Source of the DNA: Gammaproteobacteria bacterium
Lineage (GTDB): Bacteria > Pseudomonadota > Gammaproteobacteria > Steroidobacterales > Steroidobacteraceae
Assembly (NCBI GenBank): GCA_018970145.1
Contig: JAGWWY010000002.1
Span: forward strand, 1-64,000
Direction of reading: 5' to 3'
Length of the DNA: 64,000 bases
The notes beneath the pieces are model-generated. The model was not told the origin of the DNA, did not search any database, and was given only the letters and a program-made list of their open reading frames with translations. This document shows, piece after piece, positions 1 to 7,537 of this stretch (its first letter is position 1; the number at the start of each line of letters is the position of its first letter). Both the position numbers and the translations under genes were made by a program.

Positions 1-105
1 GGTACACCGGTCGTTTGGATACGCGGCCTTGCAGGCTACGCCACCGACAACGACCTCGGATCGGCCGCCTTGCTACGGCCACCAACACACGATTTGTTTC
101 GATGA
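1..105 (+). CDS. cofE: Coenzyme F420-0:L-glutamate ligase, C-terminal end (partial)
   Basis: The first 34 codons in frame 1 are open and end in TGA at 103-105. They encode a tail of the form VVWIRGLAGYATDND followed by ALLRPPTHDLFR. The RGL...ND...LLRPP..DLFR pattern is what I recall for the C-terminus of CofE/FbiB-type gamma-glutamyl ligases, which add glutamate to F420-0. The stop overlaps the start of cofD by ATGA, as expected for an F420 biosynthesis operon. Only the tail is visible, so the call rests on this motif and on the context. Confidence 0.72.
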   Translation, partial: GTPVVWIRGLAGYATDNDLGSAALLRPPTHDLFR

Positions 106-1061
106 TCGCACCACGCGTTGTTCTGCTTTGCGGTGGGGTCGGTGGCGCAAAATTGGCGTTGGGACTTGATCGATCATTGCCGCCGGGTGACCTCGCGATC
201 ATCGTGAACACCGGTGATGATTTCGATCATCTCGGCCTGCGGATTTGTCCCGATCTCGATACGGTGCTCTACACCCTTGCCGGTGTCGTGCACCCGGAGC
301 AGGGCTGGGGCCGCGCCGATGAGACCTTCACGATGCTCGATGAGCTCGTTCGCCGCGGTGGTCCCGATTGGTTCCGATTGGGCGATCGGGATTTGGCCTT
401 ACATCTGCAGCGTAGCCTGCGGTGGCGTCGAGACGATCGGCTGACGGAGATCACCGCGGATCTCGTCGCGCAATTCGACGTGCACACGACGATCCTGCCG
501 ATGACCGATGGCATCGTCGCCACACGCCTCGATACCGACGCGGGGATGCTCGATTTCCAGGACTATTTCGTGCGTCGTCGCTGCGCGCCCGTGGTACGGA
601 AGATTCACTACGAGGGTACGCGGTCGGCGGTGATGTCGCCTGAGGTGCTGCAGGCGCTGTCGAGCCCTCGACTCGAGCGTATCGTCATCGCGCCATCCAA
701 TCCGCTGTTGAGTATCGCTCCGATCCTCTCGATTCCCGACTTGAGCGATCAGCTGCGTTCAGCGGGTGTGCCGATCATCGCGGTTGCACCTTTGATCGGG
801 GGGCGCGCTATCAAGGGGCCGACCGTCAAGCTGATGCAGGAACTTGGCATGCAAGCGGACGCCTGCGGTATTTACGAGTTCTACACAGATCGCTGTGCCG
901 GTTTACTCGATGCCATATTGATCGATACGGCGGATGGCCATCAAGCGAGCAAAATAGGGTGCGTTGTGGCGTGCACCGATACCTTGATGCAGACTATGGC
1001 GGATCGCCTGCGCGTCGCGCAGAGCGTGCTCGAGTTATCGGTCAAAGGGGGTCGACCGTGA
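102..1061 (+). CDS. cofD: 2-phospho-L-lactate transferase CofD (FbiA)
   Basis: Cytosolic enzyme that transfers the phospholactyl (or related) group from the GDP/GTP-activated donor made by CofC onto FO, giving F420-0 or dehydro-F420-0. The protein is 319 aa, normal for the family. It shows the N-terminal glycine motif CGGVGGAK (residues 10-17), the NTGDD motif at 36-40 and IAPSNPLLSI in the second half. The frame stays open upstream to position 15, but the ATG at 102 puts the glycine motif at the usual distance from the N-terminus and overlaps the stop of the preceding gene. Its own stop overlaps the GTG start of the next gene by 4 bases, so the three genes form one operon. Confidence 0.93.
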   Translation: MIAPRVVLLCGGVGGAKLALGLDRSLPPGDLAIIVNTGDDFDHLGLRICPDLDTVLYTLAGVVHPEQGWGRADETFTMLDELVRRGGPDWFRLGDRDLALHLQRSLRWRRDDRLTEITADLVAQFDVHTTILPMTDGIVATRLDTDAGMLDFQDYFVRRRCAPVVRKIHYEGTRSAVMSPEVLQALSSPRLERIVIAPSNPLLSIAPILSIPDLSDQLRSAGVPIIAVAPLIGGRAIKGPTVKLMQELGMQADACGIYEFYTDRCAGLLDAILIDTADGHQASKIGCVVACTDTLMQTMADRLRVAQSVLELSVKGGRP

Positions 1062-4003
1062 CGCGAATCGTGGCCGTCGTGCCAGTCCGTTCCTTGTTGG
1101 AAGGCAAATCTCGCCTTGCCGATGTGCTCTCGCCGCGGCGGCGTGCGGCTTTAATCGAGTCCATGCTTGCGCGCGTGCTCGCCTCGTTGTGCGCCGCCAA
1201 AACGGTCGATCGTATCGTCGTGGTCAGTCCTGATGAAACCTTACCACTTCCGGTTGGTGTCGAGCGTTTGTGCGATCGTGGAGTGGGTCTCAACGAAGCG
1301 ATCGTGTTCGCCCGTCAACGCCTCGCTGATACGGCCGGAGCGATGCTTGTGGTCGCCGCCGATGCGCCGCAAGTCACGGCTGCCGAAATTGATCGATTGG
1401 TCGAGCGAGCGCGTGATGTCGAGATCGCGATCGTGCCCGATCGGCACGAGCGCGGCACGAATTCGCTTTGGATGCGACTACCGACCCGTTTCGAGCCGCA
1501 GTTCGGCGTGCACAGCGCGCTGGCACACGTCGCCGAGGCGAGACGTCTCGGTCTCAGTCATCTCGTGCTGCCGGTTCCCGGGTTATCGCATGATGTCGAT
1601 GTCGAGAGTGATCTCGATGGCGAGCCGATGCCCGATGACGTCGCGCGGTTGCTTGCGGAGGAGAGCGATATGCCGACTTTGTTGCGGCGGGCCGAAAAGC
1701 TCACCGCGGCAGGGTTCGGCAGTCGAGTCGGTTACTCACGAAAAGTTTTCATTCCATTGACCCGTTGGTGTCGCGACGTTTGCCACTACTGCACCTTCGC
1801 CGCGCCGCCCCGCAAGGGTTCGCGTGCGTTCCTGACGATGGATGAAGTGCTCGAGATCGCGCGCGCGGGTGTCGCCGCGGGCTGTGATGAGGCGTTATTT
1901 ACACTCGGCGACCAGCCGGAGTTGCGCTATCGCGCAGCCCGCGCCGAATTAGACGTCCTCGGATTCGCGAGCACGCTCGAGTATCTCGCGCACTGCGCAG
2001 CCCGAGTCTTCGAAGAGACGGGTTTGCTGCCGCATCTGAACCCGGGTTTGATGAGTGCCGAGGAACTCAAGATGCTGCGTCCGGTATCGGCGTCGATGGG
2101 CATCATGCTCGAAAGTACCGCGAGCCGGCTCTGCGAGAAAGGCGGTCCACATCATCGCTCGCCCGACAAAGACCCCGCGCGCCGACTCGCCACCATCGAG
2201 GCTGCTGGGGCATTGTCGATTCCGTTCACCTCGGGCTTGTTGATCGGCATCGGCGAGACGCGCGAGGAGCGCATCGAGACTTTGCTTGCCCTGCGGGCGA
2301 TCCACGCGCGTCACGGGCACTTGCAGGAAATCATCATCCAGAATTTTCGCGCGAAGTCCGGAACGCGTATGGCCGATGCACCCGAGCCCTCGCTGGAAGA
2401 CTTGCAGTGGACCATCGCTGTCGCCCGCTTGATCTTTGGCAAGACGATGTCCATCCAAGCACCTCCGAATCTCTCGCCCGGTGGCCTGCGCGCCTTGGTG
2501 GCGGCCGGTGTCAATGATTGGGGCGGGGTATCTCCGGTCACGCCAGATCACGTGAATCCCGAGGCACCATGGCCGACGTTGCCTGCATTGGAGCTGCAAA
2601 CGGCCGAGGCAGGGCGGTGGTTGGTGCAACGACTACCCATCATCCCGTCATACGCGCTCGAGCCTGTCCGTTGGCTCGACCCCGCTGTGCGCACCGCCGT
2701 GCTGCGGCGTATCGATGCGACCGGTTACGCGATCGAGCGAGATTGGCATGCGGGTGCGGGCGATTTGCCGCCGCGCCGTTATCGCGCGCGACATCGAAGG
2801 TGGTTTGCACCGAGTGTGCAGCAGCGCGCGTTGCAGCAATCGGTGCAACGCTGCCTCGAGGGCGAGGTGCCGGGCGAAATTGAGTTAGCGCGATGGTTTG
2901 AGGCGGACGGTGACGACTTTGGGTTGCTCGTTCGCGCCGCTGATGAATGTCGGCAGCGAGTCAATGGCGAGCAGGTGACCTACGTCGTCAATCGCAATAT
3001 CAACTACACCAACATTTGCACTCACTCCTGCGGCTTCTGTGCGTTTGCCAAGGGACGCGGCGCTCGCTCGCTGCGTGGTCCGGGGTATCTGCTCGATCTG
3101 GATGAGATTGCGCGACGGGTGGCCGAGGCGAGCGATCGCGGGGCTACCGAAGTGTGCTTGCAAGGCGGCATCCATCCGTCGTTCAACGGGCAGACCTACC
3201 TCGATATCGTGCGAGCGGTGAAGGCGGCGGCGCCCGCCATCCACGTGCATGCGTTCTCGCCTCTCGAAGTGACCCACGGTGCGCGGAGTTTGGGCTTGGA
3301 TATGGGTCGCTTTCTCGAGCGATTGATGGCGGCAGGTTTGCGCAGTTTGCCGGGCACGGCCGCCGAGATTTTAAGTGACGATATTCGAGACGTCATTTGC
3401 GCCGACAAGATAACGACGGAGGAGTGGCTCGATGTCATGCAGACCGCGCACGAGATCGGTTTGCGCAGTACGGCGACGATCATGTTCGGCCACGTGGAGC
3501 GGCCAATTCATTGGGCGCGTCACCTGCTGGCTTTGCGAGCGCTGCAGGAACGCACTGGCGGCTTCACCGAATTCGTGCCGTTACCTTTCGTCCATATGGA
3601 AGCACCGCTGTGGCGCAAGGGGCTCTCGCGCAGCGGGCCGAGCTGGCGCGAGTCGATGTTGATGCATGCCATCGGACGCCTGGTACTCAATCCCTCGTTT
3701 CGAAACATCCAATGTTCCTGGGTGAAACTGGGTCGAGAGGGTGCCTTTGAGGCTCTGCGCGCCGGTGCTAACGATATCGGCGGTGTCTTGATGAACGAGT
3801 CGATCACGCGCGCTGCGGGCGGCGTTAACGGTCAGGAGATGAGTGAGAGCGACTTGGTCAACATCATTCGCGCAGCCGGCAGAGTGCCCCGAGAACGAAC
3901 GACGCTGTACGGCGTGCCGTCATTAGCCGAGTGGCAGGAGCCGTGGTTGCAGGCAGGTTGTCTCGGCGAGACGACCTTCGGAGTCAGCGCACGCGAGGGA
4001 TGA
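1058..4003 (+). CDS. CofC-CofG-CofH fusion: phospholactate guanylyltransferase plus FO synthase
   Basis: A single 981-aa protein that joins three F420 biosynthesis activities. Residues 1 to about 200 are a CofC/FbiD nucleotidyltransferase (VPVRSLLEGKSRL start, AADAPQV, ERGTNSLWMR, PGLSHDVD). About 205-560 is CofG, a radical-SAM domain with its CxxxCxxC cluster at C238, C242 and C245. About 590-981 is CofH, with a second cluster at C654, C658 and C661 in NICTHSCGFCAF. CofG and CofH together make FO from a tyrosine- and a ribityl-uracil precursor; their fusion is known as FbiC. The GTG at 1058 overlaps the cofD stop. There is no stop codon or frame change between the domains. The additional CofC fusion is the unusual point. 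Confidence 0.93.
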   Translation: MTRIVAVVPVRSLLEGKSRLADVLSPRRRAALIESMLARVLASLCAAKTVDRIVVVSPDETLPLPVGVERLCDRGVGLNEAIVFARQRLADTAGAMLVVAADAPQVTAAEIDRLVERARDVEIAIVPDRHERGTNSLWMRLPTRFEPQFGVHSALAHVAEARRLGLSHLVLPVPGLSHDVDVESDLDGEPMPDDVARLLAEESDMPTLLRRAEKLTAAGFGSRVGYSRKVFIPLTRWCRDVCHYCTFAAPPRKGSRAFLTMDEVLEIARAGVAAGCDEALFTLGDQPELRYRAARAELDVLGFASTLEYLAHCAARVFEETGLLPHLNPGLMSAEELKMLRPVSASMGIMLESTASRLCEKGGPHHRSPDKDPARRLATIEAAGALSIPFTSGLLIGIGETREERIETLLALRAIHARHGHLQEIIIQNFRAKSGTRMADAPEPSLEDLQWTIAVARLIFGKTMSIQAPPNLSPGGLRALVAAGVNDWGGVSPVTPDHVNPEAPWPTLPALELQTAEAGRWLVQRLPIIPSYALEPVRWLDPAVRTAVLRRIDATGYAIERDWHAGAGDLPPRRYRARHRRWFAPSVQQRALQQSVQRCLEGEVPGEIELARWFEADGDDFGLLVRAADECRQRVNGEQVTYVVNRNINYTNICTHSCGFCAFAKGRGARSLRGPGYLLDLDEIARRVAEASDRGATEVCLQGGIHPSFNGQTYLDIVRAVKAAAPAIHVHAFSPLEVTHGARSLGLDMGRFLERLMAAGLRSLPGTAAEILSDDIRDVICADKITTEEWLDVMQTAHEIGLRSTATIMFGHVERPIHWARHLLALRALQERTGGFTEFVPLPFVHMEAPLWRKGLSRSGPSWRESMLMHAIGRLVLNPSFRNIQCSWVKLGREGAFEALRAGANDIGGVLMNESITRAAGGVNGQEMSESDLVNIIRAAGRVPRERTTLYGVPSLAEWQEPWLQAGCLGETTFGVSAREG

Positions 4004-5009
4004 CGTGCTGACCGATGATGTCGAGCGCATCCATCGGATCATCATGCAGGCGCAGTGCACACTCGGTGAGCCCCGCCGCCGCGAACATCTGAAAGCGAGC
4101 GATCTCCCGATCGAGATCTTCGAGACCGCCGGTCGAGGTGAAATATTCGCACAGGCGGTTCGAGATGGATTCCGGCACTTCCTTGACGTGACCTGAGCGG
4201 TCGAACCACGAGGCGACATACTTGTCGTAGTTGTCTCGAACCATCTGCGCTTCATCTTCGCTGAGGCATTGTTGGATCAATTCTTTCTGTAACTTGATGG
4301 CGCGCCAAGGCAGTTCGCGACGTGACTCGCGATAGCCGGCGGCGCGCTCGCGCTTCAAGTGCCACGCCCAAAACGTATTAGTCCGCAGCGGTGCCATGCC
4401 GGCCTCGCGCTTGGCTGCGCCTTCGTTGACTTCGTGCATGGCGTTTGCCATGACTTCCGGTGGCGTACAGCCGATGAAGACACCGTCAGCAACGCGTGCT
4501 TCCATCCGCATCATTTGGCCGCGATACGCCGTGCCATAGACGAGCGGCGGATTCGGCGCATGCACCCAATCATAGTTGCAGGGTAGGTTGATGACGAAAT
4601 CCTCACCCTTGTAGCCCTGCTTGAGCTTGCCATAGCCTGCGCCGCGAACGATCTCGATCCCTTCGCGCGTGGCTCTGACGATTTTTTCGGGTCGCTGTAT
4701 TCCCATCGCATCGATGTTGCCCTCGCCAGCACCCATGGCAATGACGGCGCGGCCGCCGGCGATTTCGTTGAGTGAGAGCAAGCTGTTGGCGATCTTGAGT
4801 GGGTGCATCTCGAACGGGCTCACCGCCAGCGGGCCGATCAGCATTCGTTTGGTTTGTTGTGCGAGTGGCACTAACGACAAAAAACAATCCCAGTGTGCGA
4901 AGAAGTTGGAACTCCACAGCGCACGCACACCGTAACTTTCGGCTTTCATGCCGATTTCAGCGACTTGGTTGGGGGACAGATCCGGCTCGAGGATGATGTC
5001 GATTTGCAT
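3984..5009 (-). CDS. LLM-class flavin/F420-dependent oxidoreductase
   Basis: Bacterial-luciferase-like TIM-barrel oxidoreductase, 341 aa. The N-terminal MQIDIILEPDLSPNQVAEI, the LAVSPFEMHPLKIANSL segment and GRAVIAMGAGEG are typical of the F420-dependent branch (Mer/FGD-like) rather than of FMN monooxygenases. The substrate cannot be told. Its tail overlaps the tail of the F420 gene by 20 bases on the opposite strand, so no terminator separates them. It lies 13 bases downstream of the ArsR gene on the same strand, so the two may share a transcript. No strong Shine-Dalgarno site precedes it. Use of F420 is inferred from the family and the neighbouring F420 genes. Confidence 0.82.
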   Translation of the reverse strand: MQIDIILEPDLSPNQVAEIGMKAESYGVRALWSSNFFAHWDCFLSLVPLAQQTKRMLIGPLAVSPFEMHPLKIANSLLSLNEIAGGRAVIAMGAGEGNIDAMGIQRPEKIVRATREGIEIVRGAGYGKLKQGYKGEDFVINLPCNYDWVHAPNPPLVYGTAYRGQMMRMEARVADGVFIGCTPPEVMANAMHEVNEGAAKREAGMAPLRTNTFWAWHLKRERAAGYRESRRELPWRAIKLQKELIQQCLSEDEAQMVRDNYDKYVASWFDRSGHVKEVPESISNRLCEYFTSTGGLEDLDREIARFQMFAAAGLTECALRLHDDPMDALDIIGQHVIPRVR

Positions 5010-5022
5010 GCGTCGGAGGGTA

Positions 5023-5361
5023 TCAGGCGCAGAAGATCCGATGCAGCGTTTCGACCACTTGGGCTGCAGGTCCGTCCGCCAGGGAGTAATGCACAGTTTG
5101 GCCGTCGCGCCGAGTTCGCACGATGTCTGCGTCTCGCAAGACCGCCAAGTGCTGAGACAGCGCTGATTGGCTCAAGGGCAGGCGTTCATTCAGTTCGCCA
5201 ACCGACATTTCGGTGCCGGAGAGATTGCACAGAATCATCAGTCTTTGTTCATTAGCCAGCGCCTTTAACAGGCTTGAGGCCGCGATTGCGTGGGGTCGCA
5301 TCGCCTCGGGCATGGCCGTGGGAGGTTTGCGCTTCCGAGCGCGGGTGGCAACAACTTGCAT
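5023..5361 (-). CDS. bigR: ArsR-family sulfide/persulfide-responsive repressor (BigR/SqrR-like)
   Basis: A 112-aa winged-helix ArsR/SmtB regulator. The core (ALANEQRLMILCNL, LPLSQSALSQHLAVLRDADIV, DGQTVHYSL) carries no metal-binding cysteine pair of the ArsR/CadC type. It has one cysteine in the LMILC segment (C45) and one at the penultimate position (C111). These are the two positions that form a di- or tetrasulfide in BigR, SqrR and YgaV. It is divergent from the persulfide-dioxygenase/RND/SQR operon. By analogy it represses that operon until reactive sulfur oxidises the cysteines. The ATG is embedded in a small inverted repeat that may be its own operator. Confidence 0.88.
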   Translation of the reverse strand: MQVVATRARKRKPPTAMPEAMRPHAIAASSLLKALANEQRLMILCNLSGTEMSVGELNERLPLSQSALSQHLAVLRDADIVRTRRDGQTVHYSLADGPAAQVVETLHRIFCA

Positions 5362-5372
5362 ATTGGAAATAT
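5360..5372. promoter_or_regulatory. Short inverted repeat overlapping the bigR start
   Basis: ATATT-GGA-AATAT, perfect 5-bp arms with a 3-base spacer, placed exactly at the start codon of the ArsR gene and within the AT-rich divergent region. BigR-type repressors bind AT-rich palindromes containing ATATTC/GAATAT-like arms, so this is a candidate operator. The arms are short enough that chance cannot be excluded. Confidence 0.45.
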
Positions 5373-5405
5373 TACATCAGGGTTTCGTAAATAAGAAAAT
5401 ACTAA

Positions 5406-5411
5406 TATAAT
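5406..5411 (+). promoter_or_regulatory. Candidate -10 element for the sulfide/RND operon
   Basis: A consensus TATAAT lies in the AT-rich gap, 8 bases before the ATG at 5419. A matching -35 would fall at about 5383-5388, where the sequence (TTTCGT) fits poorly. That would suit a promoter that is weak or activated, and the transcript would have almost no leader. Confidence 0.4.
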
Positions 5412-5418
5412 ACCCGCC

Positions 5419-6273
5419 ATGGACATCGCCAAGCCGACTGTGACCCCGTTTTACGATCCGGCAACCTCGACGTTCAGTTACGTCGTCGCCGATCCGACGA
5501 CGTCGGCGGCCGCAATCATCGATCCGGTGCTCGATTACAACCCGATCACGCGCGAATCGGGCACGCATTCGGCGCGACAGCTACTCGATTTCGTCATGCT
5601 CCACGGGTTCAAGGTGCAATGGATCCTCGAGACTCACGCGCACGCAGATCACCTGAGTTCTGCGCAATGGCTGAAGGCGCAGTTCAGTGGGCAGCCGCGC
5701 ATCTCGATCAGCGCACGAATCCGTGAGGTTCAACAAACCTTCAAGGTTCGTTGGTCGTTGGAGTCCAGCTTTGCGGCTGACGGCAGTCAGTTCGATCTGT
5801 TGTTGGGAGAGGGCGATCGATTAGCGCTCGGTTCGATTCCCATTGAAGTCATCGCGACTCCGGGTCATACGTCGGACAGCGTGACCTATTTGATCGGAGA
5901 CGCTGCTTTCGTCGGCGACACCGTGTTCGCTCCGAGGTATGGCACGGCGCGCTGCGATTTTCCGGGCGGCGATGCGCGGACGCTGTTTGTCTCGATACAA
6001 CGCCTACTCTCGCTGCCTGCACAGACGCGATTTTATCTTTGTCACGACTATCCGACCCAAGGAGAGAATCCGCAGTTTTTATCGGATCCTCTCGCTCAGC
6101 GACAGAATATCCATCTCAACAACGTCGCCGCGGCGCAGGAGTTCGCGGTGATGCGCGACGCACGTGATGCGACGCTATCGCCGCCGAGGTTGTTGGAGCC
6201 CTCGCTACGAGCGAACGTACGCGCCGGTCATCTCGCTGATCCTTTTTTTAAGGCCAAAGGAGTTACACCATGA
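5419..6273 (+). CDS. blh: MBL-fold persulfide-dioxygenase-like hydrolase (Blh/ETHE1 type)
   Basis: A 284-aa metallo-beta-lactamase-fold protein. The metal site THAHADH gives H73, H75, D77 and H78; GHTSDSV, FVGDTVF and the later LCHDYP supply the remaining ligands. The arrangement matches ETHE1/Blh persulfide dioxygenases, which oxidise glutathione persulfide to sulfite with a mononuclear iron. It is the first gene after the divergent BigR-like repressor, exactly as in known bigR-blh operons. Its stop overlaps the start of the DUF2892 gene by 4 bases. Other MBL hydrolases cannot be excluded from motifs alone, but the SQR four genes downstream supports a role in sulfide oxidation. Confidence 0.87.
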   Translation: MDIAKPTVTPFYDPATSTFSYVVADPTTSAAAIIDPVLDYNPITRESGTHSARQLLDFVMLHGFKVQWILETHAHADHLSSAQWLKAQFSGQPRISISARIREVQQTFKVRWSLESSFAADGSQFDLLLGEGDRLALGSIPIEVIATPGHTSDSVTYLIGDAAFVGDTVFAPRYGTARCDFPGGDARTLFVSIQRLLSLPAQTRFYLCHDYPTQGENPQFLSDPLAQRQNIHLNNVAAAQEFAVMRDARDATLSPPRLLEPSLRANVRAGHLADPFFKAKGVTP

Positions 6274-6473
6274 ATATTGATCGCTTCGTGCTGGCGTTTG
6301 CGGGCGCTGTCGTTCTCGTCAGCCTGTCGCTCGGGTTCTGGGTCCAGGCGAACTGGTTTCTCCTCACCGCCTTCGTCGGCTTGAATCTCTTGCAGTCCGC
6401 CTTCACGGGCTTCTGTCCGCTCGCCATCGTCCTGCGCAAGCTCGGTCTGCAGTCAGGTGTGGCCTTCAAATGA
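6270..6473 (+). CDS. DUF2892 (YgaP-type) inner-membrane protein
   Basis: A 67-aa protein with two hydrophobic helices (about residues 6-22 and 26-44), followed by the FTGFCPLAIVLRKLG motif typical of the DUF2892/YgaP transmembrane domain. In YgaP this domain is attached to a rhodanese; free-standing copies sit next to persulfide dioxygenases, rhodaneses and ArsR sulfur regulators. The GFCP cysteine is conserved. It overlaps both neighbours by 4 bases, so it is translationally coupled within the operon. A role in moving or holding sulfane sulfur at the membrane is inference only. Confidence 0.85.
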   Translation: MNIDRFVLAFAGAVVLVSLSLGFWVQANWFLLTAFVGLNLLQSAFTGFCPLAIVLRKLGLQSGVAFK

Positions 6474-7537
6474 CGAGTCGTCGCGCTTCGCTTGGCGTGT
6501 TGGCATTACTCGGTCTCGTTGGCGCGTGTAGCTCGGCTGCGCCGCCTGCAACCGTGACCTCGCCGGTCGCACCGTTTGACGTCCTGACCATCACGTCGAC
6601 CCCGAGCGGTGATGAGCGCTTGTTGGACGGACGTGTCGAGGGCGTGGATCAGGCAACGATCGCAGCACAAACGAGCGGCGAGGTCGCCGCCGTATCCAAG
6701 GAAATCGGCGATCGAGTGTCGGCCGGCGATATCGTGTTGCGGCTGCGTGGTACCCAACAGCGTAGCGGCTTGCAGCAAGCGGAGGCGGCTTTGCACGCAG
6801 CCGAAGCGCGTGAGGTGGAAGTACAAGCGCGCTTTGCCCGAATGTCGACGTTATTCGAGCGAAAAGTGATCGCCAAAGCGACTTTCGATGACGCGCTCGC
6901 TCAACGCGAGGCGGCCGTAGCGCAAGCCGTGACGGCTCGTGCCGCGGTGACGGCGGCGCGCGAGACGTTGTCATACACCACGGCCGCCGCGCCCTTCGCG
7001 GGTGTGGTGACCGATCGGTACGTTCGAGTCGGCAGCATCGTTGCCCCTGGAATGCCGCTCTTTGCGGTGTCAGCAACCGACCGACTGCGCGTCGTAACGG
7101 ATGTGCCAGAGGAATTCGCCAACGCCGTACGGGCACGTGGCGAGGTCTTGATTCAACATGGTGCCGAACGGATTGCGGGTCGTAACGTGCTCGTGCAGCC
7201 GCGCACCGGCGAGGGCACGGGGGGTGTCGGTCTGCGGGTCGATTTGCCAGAGAACGTCAAAGATTTACAACCGGGGATGATCGTCAAGCTGGCCGTCGTC
7301 ACCGGCGTGGCCGAGCGTCTTGCCGTGCCCGTATCGAGTGTGGCCACCCGGGGCGAGGTGACAGGGGTCTACGTCTTCGATCCGGCGTCCGGCCGCATCG
7401 CCTTTCGTCAGCTGCGTCTCGGGCGAGTGGTTGCCTTCCAGGCCGAGGTGCTGGCCGGGTTGACGAGCGGTGAGCAGATCGCCGCAGACCCGGTGGTCGC
7501 GATGCGGTATCTCGCGCAGCTTCGGGGCGCGCGATGA
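6470..7537 (+). CDS. RND efflux periplasmic adaptor (membrane fusion protein), lipoprotein
   Basis: A 355-aa HlyD/AcrA-type adaptor. The N-terminus has a lipobox (LVGACSS, cysteine at residue 20), so it should be anchored as a lipoprotein. A biotinyl-lipoyl-like hairpin follows (GEVAAVSKEIGDRVSAGDIVLRL), then a coiled-coil hairpin rich in Ala, Glu and Gln (about residues 100-165). After that come the second lipoyl half (PFAGVVTDRYVRVGSIVAPG) and beta-barrel domains. It links the inner-membrane permease encoded next to the TolC-like channel encoded at 12052. The gene overlaps its neighbours by 4 bases on each side. Confidence 0.92.
   Translation: MTSRRASLGVLALLGLVGACSSAAPPATVTSPVAPFDVLTITSTPSGDERLLDGRVEGVDQATIAAQTSGEVAAVSKEIGDRVSAGDIVLRLRGTQQRSGLQQAEAALHAAEAREVEVQARFARMSTLFERKVIAKATFDDALAQREAAVAQAVTARAAVTAARETLSYTTAAAPFAGVVTDRYVRVGSIVAPGMPLFAVSATDRLRVVTDVPEEFANAVRARGEVLIQHGAERIAGRNVLVQPRTGEGTGGVGLRVDLPENVKDLQPGMIVKLAVVTGVAERLAVPVSSVATRGEVTGVYVFDPASGRIAFRQLRLGRVVAFQAEVLAGLTSGEQIAADPVVAMRYLAQLRGAR

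Noticed and set aside
5384..5413. TTCGTA half-site in the bigR/blh intergenic region as a further copy of the 30-bp palindrome
   Set aside because: The right half at the 18-base spacing reads TAATAC, which does not match; a single 6-bp half-site is expected by chance.
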